Shown in pieces: positions 1 to 7,281 of a stretch of DNA of 30,427 nucleotides (positions are counted from its first letter, which is position 1; each line of letters opens with the position of its first letter). Below the pieces are notes generated by a model. The model was given only the letters and a program-made list of their open reading frames with translations, was not told the DNA's origin and did not search any database. The DNA lies in the NCBI GenBank assembly GCA_937880175.1, contig CALFLO010000110.1, positions 1 through 30,427 of the forward strand, read 5' to 3'. A program made the translations under genes and the position numbers. Source of the DNA: an uncultured Gluconobacter sp. GTDB taxonomy: Bacteria > Pseudomonadota > Alphaproteobacteria > Acetobacterales > Acetobacteraceae.

Positions 1-1
1 T

Positions 2-745
2 GCTAATGTTCCTGATTTTGTTAAGTTGCGGGCAAAAGAAAACAAAGATAAGGGCGAAGTTTACACGCCACATGATATCATCAATAAGATGCTGGATATG
101 GCGAAATCTGAAGACTGGTCAAATCCTGATTTAACCGTGCTTGAACAGGCTTGCGGGAATGGACGTTTTGTCATTGAAATGGCGAAACGTTTTATGGATG
201 GACTGGCTTCTGTCATTCCAGACGAAAACGAACGTTTTAAGCATATTATGGAAAATATTCTATATGCGTGTGATATCCAAATGGATTCTGTAGTAGAAAC
301 ATACAAGAACATTGAAGATATCTTTGGGACTGATTGTCTTCTTGGTGTTAAGGCAAATATTATTTGCACAGACGCATTAGCATTCAATTGGGATTTATTG
401 CCAGAAGTGACAAATACGCCTACTGTGGTTTACAAGGATAAATTTGATTTCCGCAATCAAACCAATATTGATCTTGATAATAAAATTGAAAAAATTATTG
501 AACGAATTGTTAAATTTAGGGACGAAGGTGACATTGGAAATGTAAAAGTTCAAAAAGATAAATTGGACAAGGCAACAGAAACTTTGCTTGATATGTATGA
601 TAAAGGTGAATATCAATTTAATTATGAAATTATGTATTATAATTACCTTCATGAATTGAATGGTTTATCACCAACTTCTGATGAAAGTCTTTCATCATGT
701 AATGGCAATCATTACACAAAATATATGATTAGGGTTTCTAATTAA
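2..745 (+). CDS. Partial N6-adenine methyltransferase-like protein lacking the NPPY motif
   Basis: The reading frame is open to the left edge of the window, so the gene begins upstream and only its C-terminal 247 codons are seen. It shares a GEVYTP segment and an AdoMet-binding motif I (LEQACGNGRF) with the intact methyltransferase at 7313-8674, and a further IMENILYACDIQ segment matches IIENIIYAIDIQ there, so the two are paralogues. In the intact protein the segment KFDLIISNPPY holds the catalytic motif IV; here the matching KFDF is followed by a lysine/glutamate-rich stretch with no NPPY or DPPY. A terminator lies 11 bp after the stop, so no downstream continuation is likely. It may bind AdoMet or DNA without methylating, be a degenerate copy, or work with a partner. 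All glutamates are GAA. Confidence 0.7.
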   Translation, partial: ANVPDFVKLRAKENKDKGEVYTPHDIINKMLDMAKSEDWSNPDLTVLEQACGNGRFVIEMAKRFMDGLASVIPDENERFKHIMENILYACDIQMDSVVETYKNIEDIFGTDCLLGVKANIICTDALAFNWDLLPEVTNTPTVVYKDKFDFRNQTNIDLDNKIEKIIERIVKFRDEGDIGNVKVQKDKLDKATETLLDMYDKGEYQFNYEIMYYNYLHELNGLSPTSDESLSSCNGNHYTKYMIRVSN

Positions 746-756
746 TAAAAATAAAG

Positions 757-787
757 AAAGGCCGGGGATTGACCCGGCCTTTTTTGT
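757..787 (+). terminator. Rho-independent terminator after the partial methyltransferase-like gene
   Basis: A 10-bp perfect stem (AAAGGCCGGG at 757-766 with CCCGGCCTTT at 773-782), loop GATTGA, is followed by a run of seven T. It separates the first gene from the paralogous pair that follows. Confidence 0.9.
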
Positions 788-833
788 TGCTATCCCCAGA
801 AGACATTGTGTCGATATGTGACGGGGAATAGAA

Positions 834-1574
834 ATGGCCGACTTAATGGGATCGTACATCCCTGATCTAGTTCTAAAGCTTGATCATTCGGATTTAGTAG
901 AACTGATCAATCACTTTTCGAATGCAGGAAAAGGATGGTGGGGCAAGTTTGTCAGCAACCCTACTGCAGAAGTCACAGCCCTGACGTCGATGACAACATT
1001 AGGTGTATTAATATATAATAGTTTTTTAACAACAAGATTTTCAAATTCAAATCGCGAATTATTAGAACAACAAGCTAGGACTGCGCTAGAAAACAAGGAA
1101 ATAGCGAATAGGAAACTAAAATTAGACATACTTGATAAAAGATGGGATTGTGTAAAGAAATATAATGAATACTACAAAGTTATAATTATTGATTTATTGT
1201 CTTTTATACATGCAGAATATGACATTCTATCATTGGAAACAACCGAAAAAACGCTTATTATGGTATTATCAAAAGATTTTTCTATTAGACGTAGGGCGAT
1301 AAAGGAAATTGTTATTATGGAAAATGAATTCTATTCGCTTATGGGCGATGAAACATTCAAAAAATATCTTAATATCAAATCAGAACTTGAAAATTTTGAT
1401 GAACAACTTTTAGATCGTGTCCGATCTGAATATTCTGATTCTTGGGCCGAAGAAATCCGAAATCATCAGCATCTACTAACGTCAATACTTTCCCCGGTGT
1501 TTGCCGCAAACAAAGATCTAATGGAATCACTAAATAGACATGAACTATTAGGTTTTCGGAATATAGGATCTTAA
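834..1574 (+). CDS. Membrane-anchored coiled-coil protein, copy A of a tandem paralogous pair
   Basis: Function not recognised. The 246-residue product starts MADLMG, has a HSDL segment near residue 18 and a WW pair near 35, one hydrophobic helix at about 45-65, then a charged, probably coiled-coil segment (about 70-110) containing KLKLDILDKRW. A hydrophobic anchor followed by a motif of the type KLxLxLxDKR is seen in many small uncharacterised bacterial membrane proteins (general knowledge). The rest is helical and acidic. The start ATG has a GGGGA ribosome site 6-7 bp upstream. The next gene, 25 bp downstream, encodes a relative with the same layout, so the two are probably co-transcribed. 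A role in superinfection exclusion or defence is possible but unsupported. Confidence 0.75.
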   Translation: MADLMGSYIPDLVLKLDHSDLVELINHFSNAGKGWWGKFVSNPTAEVTALTSMTTLGVLIYNSFLTTRFSNSNRELLEQQARTALENKEIANRKLKLDILDKRWDCVKKYNEYYKVIIIDLLSFIHAEYDILSLETTEKTLIMVLSKDFSIRRRAIKEIVIMENEFYSLMGDETFKKYLNIKSELENFDEQLLDRVRSEYSDSWAEEIRNHQHLLTSILSPVFAANKDLMESLNRHELLGFRNIGS

Positions 1575-1599
1575 TCATTTATGGTATGGGAATTATAAA

Positions 1600-2274
1600 A
1601 TGGCGGATTTCGTTTTAAGCATCGCCCATTCCGACTTAATGACGTTGATGGACCATTTACCGGCAGTTCATCCGCCGTGGTGGCAGACCTTCATTCAAGT
1701 GGGAACGCCGATTATAACGGCGGCTACGTCGATAATCACCGTTAGCGTTTTAATTTCAAACCGAAAACTTACCGAACAAGTCGCAGATTCAAATAAAGAA
1801 TTATCAAAAATGAATTTAAACCTATCTTTATATGATAGGATATTAAAATTTTATACTGAATACGCCGAATTATATAACGAACTTATTGAACAATCGGAAG
1901 ATTTATATGGCCTTTCTGACGACGATGATGATTATGTGGAAAATATGAATATTATTGATACAGATAACAGGCGAAGAATAAGAATGGTAGTTAAAATAAA
2001 ATCACTTCTTAATTCTTCAGAATTAATGCTTTCAGCGGAAACTGTCGAAATTGCTTCAAGGCACATTGATAATTTTAATACGTATATAAAACATATTAAA
2101 TTAGATAACTTTATTAATTCATATGAAACTAATGACAATCCAGTTTTTCATTCAAGATGGACACAAATAGATGATGCAGAAAATCTATTATCTGAATCCC
2201 ATTATTTACTTATGCAATCAATAAAGAAAAATGAACTGGCAAAATTTTCTTCATTTAACAAAACAATTGATTAA
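1600..2274 (+). CDS. Membrane-anchored coiled-coil protein, copy B of the tandem pair
   Basis: Function not recognised. The 224-residue product repeats the plan of its upstream neighbour: MAD start, HSDL near residue 10, a WW pair at 27-28, a hydrophobic helix at about 33-53, then a charged helix with LNLSLYDRILKFY that matches KLKLDILDKRW of copy A. It also has an acidic patch SDDDDDY near residue 105. GGGA lies 8 bp before the ATG. Sequence identity outside these landmarks is low, so the duplication is old or the two arrived separately. After the stop there are about 800 bp without a gene. No clear terminator follows; a hairpin at 2351-2373 lacks a T tract. Confidence 0.75.
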   Translation: MADFVLSIAHSDLMTLMDHLPAVHPPWWQTFIQVGTPIITAATSIITVSVLISNRKLTEQVADSNKELSKMNLNLSLYDRILKFYTEYAELYNELIEQSEDLYGLSDDDDDYVENMNIIDTDNRRRIRMVVKIKSLLNSSELMLSAETVEIASRHIDNFNTYIKHIKLDNFINSYETNDNPVFHSRWTQIDDAENLLSESHYLLMQSIKKNELAKFSSFNKTID

Positions 2275-2350
2275 TATATTATAATTAAAACCACATAGCA
2301 AAACCCAGTTTCATTTAATAAACCCACCATAAGCCATTCTAGACCCAATA

Positions 2351-2373
2351 ACGACCGCGTAACGTGCGGTCGT
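2351..2373. repeat. 8-bp hairpin-forming inverted repeat
   Basis: ACGACCGC at 2351-2358 pairs perfectly with GCGGTCGT at 2366-2373 around a 7-nt loop. There is no T run after it on either strand, so it is not a standard intrinsic terminator. It lies in the gene-free stretch 2275-3072. Confidence 0.6.
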
Positions 2374-2412
2374 GAAGGGTATTGTGTTTCACACAAACCA
2401 TTAGAATGGAAG

Positions 2413-2442
2413 TTAGATATCTTGAAACATTTAGATATCTAA
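2413..2442. repeat. 10-bp inverted repeat TTAGATATCT, also repeated directly
   Basis: TTAGATATCT at 2413-2422 is matched by AGATATCTAA at 2433-2442. Because the core AGATATCT is itself palindromic, TTAGATATCT also recurs directly at 2431-2440. The pattern fits a dimeric DNA-binding protein site. No gene start lies close downstream. Confidence 0.6.
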
Positions 2443-2577
2443 AAGAAAACATAAGGGGGGATGGGGGATACCGATCATTTCAAAAAGAAGGATGCACTGC
2501 CATCGCACCGGTAATCGAATTTGGTGCAAACGATACTTTTACCCAATCGATGTGTTTATAGGATACAAAGGGGGGAA

Positions 2578-2840
2578 GGTCACAGGTCACAACAAAAACA
2601 GAAATATTCCAATTATATATAATAATATATAATTTTTTTTAAGATTTAGAAGAAGAAGTTGTGACCTTGTGACCTGTCCATTTAGTGGCTGTTTTCTGCC
2701 ATTTCTTCGGGTCACAAACAAGGAACGGGTCACAACAATTCTGTGACCTTTTGTCCTTTCTGGTTATAAACGAATGAACTTGGTGGCAGATATGCCCGTG
2801 GTCACAACAATTGTTGTGACCTGTGACCTTTGTTGTGACC
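2578..2840. repeat. Iteron-like cluster: eleven copies of GGTCACA/TGTGACC around an AT-rich core
   Basis: Forward GGTCACA occurs at 2578, 2585, 2710, 2728 and 2800. The reverse form TGTGACC occurs at 2660, 2668, 2742, 2815, 2822 and 2834. Several are extended to GGTCACAAC. The pairs at 2578-2593 and 2658-2675 form a long imperfect inverted repeat that encloses a very A+T-rich stretch (about 2608-2650, mostly TATA and T runs). The copies at 2800 and 2815 form a 22-bp perfect palindrome. The whole 2275-3072 stretch has no convincing gene. Iterons beside an A+T-rich unwinding region are typical of replication origins; a dense operator or a partition site is the alternative. No replication initiator is visible in the window. 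Confidence 0.7.
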
Positions 2841-2855
2841 TGTATGATAAAGAAA

Positions 2856-2875
2856 AAGGGATCATATGATCCCTT
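2856..2875. terminator. 20-bp perfect palindrome followed by a T-rich tract, possible terminator
   Basis: AAGGGATCAT at 2856-2865 is followed at once by its reverse complement to 2875, then by CTTTGTTTGTT. It could end a transcript crossing the repeat cluster or be a protein-binding palindrome. No gene lies directly upstream on the plus strand. Confidence 0.4.
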
Positions 2876-3072
2876 CTTTGTTTGTTATGGTTGTTGAAAC
2901 CAAGCACGCGAATTATCTGATTAAAACCGAATGTTATAGTTTTGTCATTAAACGCGAACGAAGCCTGATATTCTTTTACAGATTAAGCTTGCTGTCTTTG
3001 TTTATGTGGGCGATAACTTAATCACCGAAACAGAAAACGTTTTCTGTTTCAAACAAACCAAGGACTTTTATC

Positions 3073-3639
3073 ATGGGCTTTTTTGATAAATTTGAAGCAA
3101 AAGAACTTAACGTTTCCACCAAGAAGGTATCTGTAAAGGCTACACCACGCGAACGTATGGTTGAAGGTCTTAAGGCCCAAATTAAATATGCCGAATACGT
3201 CAACAAGTTCAAAACGTATAAGGATGGTGTTGAAAAGTATCTTGAAGAAAACGATGCGAAGCGCAGTCCTTTCTGGTTCACCTTTGCCAACGGCCAGTAT
3301 GGAACGACCCTGAAGTTTGGAACGTCCTTCATTTCACCTTGGACCAAGATTAAGGCAGGGACACCAGTAGATGTTGGAACTGATATCAGCCACCTGATCG
3401 AATTCTATAAGGACAGCATTGAAGCAGTTGAACGCGGTGAACTGGACGATATCATCAACACAATTGCTAACAAGCCGCGTAAGCCCCGCACACCGAAAGT
3501 CAAGGATACAGAAGGGCAGGGGGAACTGGAAGCCGCACCTGAAGCCACAAAGCCGGTTGACGATCAGCCTGTTATTGAAGTCCAGGACGAAATCATCCCG
3601 CACCAGACGGTTTCATCCAGACGTTCACACAAGAAGTAA
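3073..3639 (+). CDS. Unknown element protein with lysine/proline-rich C-terminal tail
   Basis: Function not recognised. The 188-residue product has an ordered-looking N-terminal part (1-130) with a conserved-looking aromatic/glycine stretch SPFWFTFANGQYG near residues 65-77. From about 133 it has a low-complexity tail rich in Lys, Pro, Glu and Ala, ending RRSHKK. A charged disordered tail on a small domain is common in phage nucleic-acid-binding and scaffold-like proteins, but nothing specific is seen. AGGA lies 8 bp before the ATG. Its position just after the repeat cluster makes a DNA-binding role worth testing (inference). A strong terminator follows 21 bp after the stop. It contains no GAG codon despite about 17 glutamates. 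Confidence 0.8.
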   Translation: MGFFDKFEAKELNVSTKKVSVKATPRERMVEGLKAQIKYAEYVNKFKTYKDGVEKYLEENDAKRSPFWFTFANGQYGTTLKFGTSFISPWTKIKAGTPVDVGTDISHLIEFYKDSIEAVERGELDDIINTIANKPRKPRTPKVKDTEGQGELEAAPEATKPVDDQPVIEVQDEIIPHQTVSSRRSHKK

Positions 3640-3660
3640 GCTTCCTGTTCAGATCAAAGA

Positions 3661-3690
3661 AAACCCCGGAATGTTCTTCCGGGGTTTTTT
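3661..3690. terminator. Bidirectional rho-independent terminator between convergent genes
   Basis: AAACCCCGGAA at 3661-3671 pairs with TTCCGGGGTTT at 3677-3687 around TGTTC, with T tracts on the plus strand and A tracts (T on minus) on the other side. It serves the plus-strand gene ending at 3639 and the minus-strand gene ending at 3694. Confidence 0.9.
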
Positions 3691-3693
3691 ATG

Positions 3694-4239
3694 TCACTTG
3701 CGTTTGTCCAAAAGCTTGCACTTGGCGATATGCTTCTTGTTCGTTGTGTCGGACGATAAAACCGACTTTATCATGCTTGGATAAATCTTCTTCCCATTAA
3801 AAACATGGTCACGCAGTTCATCGGTTTCAGCCATTTTATATATGGCAGATCTAACCTGCTTGCTTTCGTCGTCCTTTAGATATTCGCGTTGGGCTTCGGT
3901 CCCACACGTTGCGATGACTGATCTGACGTTGGCACTTTCATCATCGATCAAGTCCCATCGATCCTGATCAGTTCCATATATGGCAACCGCCTTTCTAATC
4001 ATCCATAATGGGTTAATGGTTTCACACGATAGATTAATATGTGAAACATGCTTCAATATTGTTATCTGATCATATATTGTGAAATGTTTGAACTGGTTTA
4101 GATATAATTCATCTGCATAATCAGAATTATTGTTTGCAATCATATAATAAAACTTAGATTGTCGTAATTCAGTTTCACCTATATGTCTATTTAGATCACT
4201 TATGATTGTAATGTATTGCGGCTGTATAATGTATGACAT
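3694..4239 (-). CDS. LRV/HEAT-like repeat protein with 24-residue repeats
   Basis: The 181-residue product holds at least three repeat starts spaced exactly 24 residues apart: IRKAVA at 81, VRSVIA at 105 and VRSAIY at 129. The repeats share a DDES-containing loop (DDESANVRS, DDESKQVRS). A 24-residue period is that of the leucine-rich-repeat-variant (LRV) fold, an alpha-solenoid related to HEAT repeats, which usually mediates protein binding. The N-terminal 70 residues are helical and not recognised. AGGA lies 9 bp before the minus-strand ATG. It is transcribed toward the terminator at 3661-3690 and away from the exported protein gene at 4386. The binding partner cannot be read from the sequence. 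Confidence 0.75.
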   Translation of the reverse strand: MSYIIQPQYITIISDLNRHIGETELRQSKFYYMIANNNSDYADELYLNQFKHFTIYDQITILKHVSHINLSCETINPLWMIRKAVAIYGTDQDRWDLIDDESANVRSVIATCGTEAQREYLKDDESKQVRSAIYKMAETDELRDHVFNGKKIYPSMIKSVLSSDTTNKKHIAKCKLLDKRK

Positions 4240-4385
4240 TTCTTTGTTTCCTTTTCGTTTTTGATAATAATATTTAATGTTGTGTATTCTTGGTTATCTT
4301 GGTTGTTTACTAAATTATCGACTTTGATTTGATTTTGTGGATGTTATTATGTGTTTGTTGATTTATTAAATGAAAGGATACATAT

Positions 4386-4760
4386 ATGAATAAGAAATCA
4401 TTATTTGCTGTGTGGGCAGCTATCGGGCTTACGATGGCTGGTTCAGCCCATGCATCCCGGCCATGTCGTCAGTCCGACATATCATCGGAACCGCGCACCT
4501 ACATGATGGCGGACATCGATTATGTCCAAGGTGATCAATACGAAGTTGCCATTGGTATGAAGGTGTTCGGACACCACTACATGTTCCATTATCCAAACCC
4601 GGCTGGTAACTATGCCTTTGGTCCCACCCTTATCAGTTTTGATAAGGATAAAAGGAACGTGGTTGTGTTTGGAAACAACCCACCAGAAGTCATGCGGACC
4701 TTTGGAACGGGAAACGATGAATACTGCTTCATAAACGTCTGGACGGTCAGCCATAAGTAA
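4386..4760 (+). CDS. Small exported protein of unknown function
   Basis: The 124-residue product begins with a classical signal peptide: KK at 3-4, a hydrophobic core, and a likely cleavage after AHA at residue 23. The mature part of about 101 residues has two cysteines (27 and 114) that could form a disulfide in the periplasm, and many aromatic residues. There is no lipobox. GAAAGGA lies 7 bp before the ATG. The family is not recognised. In a prophage, a short periplasmic protein could act in lysis or as a lysogenic conversion or exclusion factor, but no motif decides. The 147 bp upstream (4240-4385) are A+T-rich and hold its promoter. Confidence 0.7.
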   Translation: MNKKSLFAVWAAIGLTMAGSAHASRPCRQSDISSEPRTYMMADIDYVQGDQYEVAIGMKVFGHHYMFHYPNPAGNYAFGPTLISFDKDKRNVVVFGNNPPEVMRTFGTGNDEYCFINVWTVSHK

Positions 4761-4812
4761 AGCATTTCTGTTATGCTATACTTAGAAAACAACATGCTTA
4801 AACAGCATAACT

Positions 4813-4831
4813 ACTAACTGGAATAGTTAGT
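4813..4831. promoter_or_regulatory. Inverted repeat ACTAACT-GGAAT-AGTTAGT upstream of a small gene
   Basis: The 7-bp arms are perfect and sit 16 bp before the ribosome site of the gene at 4863. A second, wider inverted repeat (GTTATGCT 4770-4777, AGCATAAC 4804-4811) flanks it on the left. It is either a repressor operator or a leader hairpin. Confidence 0.4.
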
Positions 4832-4862
4832 TAAGTTGATCTTGTTGGAAAGGAACAGATCA

Positions 4863-5054
4863 ATGTTTGTTGTTATGCATGAAAAGCCCGGTTGTGTTTC
4901 CCAATTTCTTGGGGTGTTCATCACCCGGCAACAAGCCGAAGATGAAGTCCGCCGGACTGTCCAGGCTTTCACGAAGGACGGGCATCATTCAAACCAGACG
5001 CATTTCGATATTATCAATGCCGAATTGAATAAGAATAATATCATTTTGGGATAA
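4863..5054 (+). CDS. Small unknown element protein, 63 residues
   Basis: Function not recognised. The frame is open further back to a TTG at 4836, but the ATG at 4863 is preferred because GGAAAGGA ends 8 bp before it. The product is a soluble, mixed alpha/beta-looking protein (starts MFVVMHEKPG, contains ITRQQAEDEVRRTV), the size of many phage moron or anti-repressor products. A terminator follows directly at 5058-5082, and the convergent terminase gene ends at 5085. Codon use is like the neighbours: every glutamate is GAA. Confidence 0.65.
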   Translation: MFVVMHEKPGCVSQFLGVFITRQQAEDEVRRTVQAFTKDGHHSNQTHFDIINAELNKNNIILG

Positions 5055-5057
5055 ATG

Positions 5058-5082
5058 GGCGGGGATAAAACCCCGCCTTTTT
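5058..5082 (+). terminator. Rho-independent terminator between convergent small gene and terminase
   Basis: GGCGGGG (5058-5064), loop ATAAAA, CCCCGCC (5071-5077), then TTTTT. It lies in the 30-bp gap between the stops of two convergent genes. Confidence 0.9.
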
Positions 5083-5084
5083 CA

Positions 5085-6812
5085 TTAGTAAATTGCGATA
5101 CTGGATTTTGCCCAGTTGTTTTCAATTCCATAAGCAATCGCGTTTATGGTTGCGGCTACCGTATCAATTTTCTTTTTAGAATCTTTGTGTTCTTTGACCG
5201 GTTTGAACAGGTCATTAGCGTCAATATAAAGACGTGCGTTCATGCAGTTCCAATGAAACACCTTGTTGTTCCAGTGAACGCGCTGTTCCATCACGGCAAC
5301 TGAAAATTCTGATGTGGCTTGTGTCAGCGCCTTGGTGGTCTGTGAAACCGCCACCGCCTTCTTGCCAGCCTTCTGGATCGCCTGAAGGGTAGGGGTGGCT
5401 TGCCATGCATCGCCAGCCATCGCCTTGATGTCATACTTCTTCATGTTGTTGATCAGGTCTTGGTTGAAGCTATCGGTATCAATGGCTTCACCTTCTATGA
5501 CCTTCAGTTGTTTTTCATCTACCCATTCTTGATATTTTAAATTCACATTGTTTGTTATGGCCCTTGATGGGACATATGCATGTGGGAAAATATAATAATG
5601 TCTTTTGTTGTTGATTGTTTTCGTAAACACATTCACATAACAACAAAGATCGTTCACATAAGCCAAATCAAATCCTGATATTCTGCATTCGTATTTGTCA
5701 CCTTCAAACATATCTTTGTCATAACATTTGCTTAGGTCTTCTGACGTTATCCATCCTTCAGCATTATTGAACCAGATGTTAAGCATCTTTGTGAAAAATT
5801 CTGGTCTGTTTGTTGGGATGCGTTTTGCATCATTTGCATCAGATATAAATGACACCTTATCGATGGCTGAATCCCAACAAGGATTTGCCTTCTTCCATGT
5901 GGTTTCGACATATGGATCATCATTTTCTTCAGCCCCATATATCAATCCGAATATGTTTGGATTGCGAATGTCAGGATGACATTCAATGTTCATTCGGATC
6001 GCTTCATCTTTGATAAATCCAAACGAAGTTAGATCATAACCGGCTGTCGTAATTGCAATCATCGCTGACTGCTTACGTTTTTTGGCACCAGATCTAAGGA
6101 CATCCCATGTGTTTCTGTTGGGATGTGCATGAAGTTCATCAACGATAGCGAAGTGAATGTTTAGTCCATCCATGCGTTGTGAATCACGGGACAGGGCGCG
6201 ATATATTCCGTTGTTTTTTGAACAAAGGATCTTTTTGTCCAAAGCCCTGACACCAAGATAATTCATTAGTTTCTGGTGCTTGGGATTTGTTATCTGGGTC
6301 TTGGTGCCACCAAATACGATTTCAGCCTGTGTTCGGTCAGTAGCTGCGGAATACACTTCTGGCCCGCCTTCGCCATCACAGCACAGCCCCCATAGGGCTA
6401 GTGCGGACATATAGAAGGACTTGCCGTTCCCACGACCAACAGACAGGTAGATTTCACGGATGCGCCTGTAGCCTTTGTTGTCACCTTCTGCGTAGTGCCA
6501 TCCCAGAAATTGGGATGAATGGAAGACCTGCCAGTCATCCAATACAAACGGCTTACCTGTTGCCGGTCCCTTGTAGTGACATAGAAGCAGACAGAATTTT
6601 CTGAAACGTTCACCTGTTTCCGGTTCATAATAGAATGTGAAGTTAGGTGTGTTTTGGCGTGTGAAATCTTCAAATGCGTTATAACAAGATTTCTTTACTA
6701 TTTTGTTTGTTATGATGTTTCCACATAAAACATCATATGGGTAGCGGTAGGACGATTTTGTTAATTCATCCATCCCTTCATATACTTCTTTGAAATCAAA
6801 TTCATATGTCAT
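5085..6812 (-). CDS. Phage terminase large subunit (TerL, HK97/Terminase_1 type)
   Basis: TerL is the packaging motor that translocates phage DNA into the prohead by ATP hydrolysis and cuts it with its nuclease domain. The 575-residue product has a full-length layout. Walker A is GRGNGKS at 126-132, Walker B is FAIVDE at 221-226, and a coupling motif AITTAG lies at 253-258. The RNase H-like nuclease has acidic residues at D382 (SGFDLAY), D468 (AGDAW) and D550 (KKIDTVAA). It appears intact. No small subunit is next to it, and the gene downstream in its direction (ending 3694) is not a portal. It therefore stands alone, opposite to most neighbouring genes. The start ATG has only a weak ribosome site. 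All of its roughly 30 glutamates are GAA. Confidence 0.93.
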   Translation of the reverse strand: MTYEFDFKEVYEGMDELTKSSYRYPYDVLCGNIITNKIVKKSCYNAFEDFTRQNTPNFTFYYEPETGERFRKFCLLLCHYKGPATGKPFVLDDWQVFHSSQFLGWHYAEGDNKGYRRIREIYLSVGRGNGKSFYMSALALWGLCCDGEGGPEVYSAATDRTQAEIVFGGTKTQITNPKHQKLMNYLGVRALDKKILCSKNNGIYRALSRDSQRMDGLNIHFAIVDELHAHPNRNTWDVLRSGAKKRKQSAMIAITTAGYDLTSFGFIKDEAIRMNIECHPDIRNPNIFGLIYGAEENDDPYVETTWKKANPCWDSAIDKVSFISDANDAKRIPTNRPEFFTKMLNIWFNNAEGWITSEDLSKCYDKDMFEGDKYECRISGFDLAYVNDLCCYVNVFTKTINNKRHYYIFPHAYVPSRAITNNVNLKYQEWVDEKQLKVIEGEAIDTDSFNQDLINNMKKYDIKAMAGDAWQATPTLQAIQKAGKKAVAVSQTTKALTQATSEFSVAVMEQRVHWNNKVFHWNCMNARLYIDANDLFKPVKEHKDSKKKIDTVAATINAIAYGIENNWAKSSIAIY

Positions 6813-6892
6813 ATTCGTTCATTTATAATATTGGTATATGTCTATTTATTTTAGATATTAAATAAAACATACAAACATAAAGGAATATGATT

Positions 6893-7183
6893 ATGATATG
6901 GGTTTTGTTTTTAATATTATTGTGTGTTTTGGGTTATCTTGTGTGGGATAACCGACAAATAAAAACAATGATTGAAAATGGTGATAATACCGGGGTTTTG
7001 CTTGACGAAATCAATAATATATATGATGAAAATAAGGAAATAAGAAACATAATTGATGAAATTAACAAGCGTCTTGATGTCGAAAAACAAGAAGTTATTG
7101 ACGATTATGAAAAGCAGATTGAAGAATTAATTTCGTTTACAAAGGAAAAGTTACAGTCAGTAGGGATTAAATTTGATAAATAA
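6893..7183 (+). CDS. Small membrane-anchored coiled-coil protein
   Basis: The product of 96 residues begins with one hydrophobic helix (MIWVLFLILLCVLGYLVW), followed by a charged, Glu/Lys-rich coiled coil to the end. An ATG at 6887 is in frame but only 2 bp from the AAAGGA ribosome site (6879-6884); the ATG at 6893 has a spacing of 8 bp and is preferred. The topology (single N-terminal anchor plus cytoplasmic or periplasmic coiled coil) resembles Rz/i-spanin subunits and many other small phage proteins. No Rz1-like lipoprotein or lysozyme lies beside it, so function stays open. A strong hairpin terminator follows at 7235. Confidence 0.7.
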   Translation: MIWVLFLILLCVLGYLVWDNRQIKTMIENGDNTGVLLDEINNIYDENKEIRNIIDEINKRLDVEKQEVIDDYEKQIEELISFTKEKLQSVGIKFDK

Positions 7184-7234
7184 AACTGTCATCCAGTAAC
7201 TTGGTTGATATTCATTTCTTTCTTTTCCTTAGTT

Positions 7235-7268
7235 ATAGCCGTTGAATGAATTCAACGGCTATTTCTTT
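7235..7268 (+). terminator. Rho-independent terminator with 13-bp stem
   Basis: ATAGCCGTTGAAT (7235-7247) pairs with ATTCAACGGCTAT (7250-7262), followed by TTCTTT. It ends the small coiled-coil gene and isolates the methyltransferase gene downstream. Confidence 0.8.
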
Positions 7269-7281
7269 GTGTATGGATAAA

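Noticed and set aside
745..833. Frameshift continuation of the first methyltransferase-like gene carrying NPPY
   Set aside because: The next 90 bp hold a terminator and a new ribosome site; no NPPY-coding stretch follows in any frame.
2578..2840. CRISPR array
   Set aside because: The repeats are only 7-9 bp, occur in both orientations and have irregular spacing.
3018..3347. Minus-strand frame of 109 codons
   Set aside because: It is antisense to the gene at 3073, which has a good ribosome site, terminator and protein-like composition.
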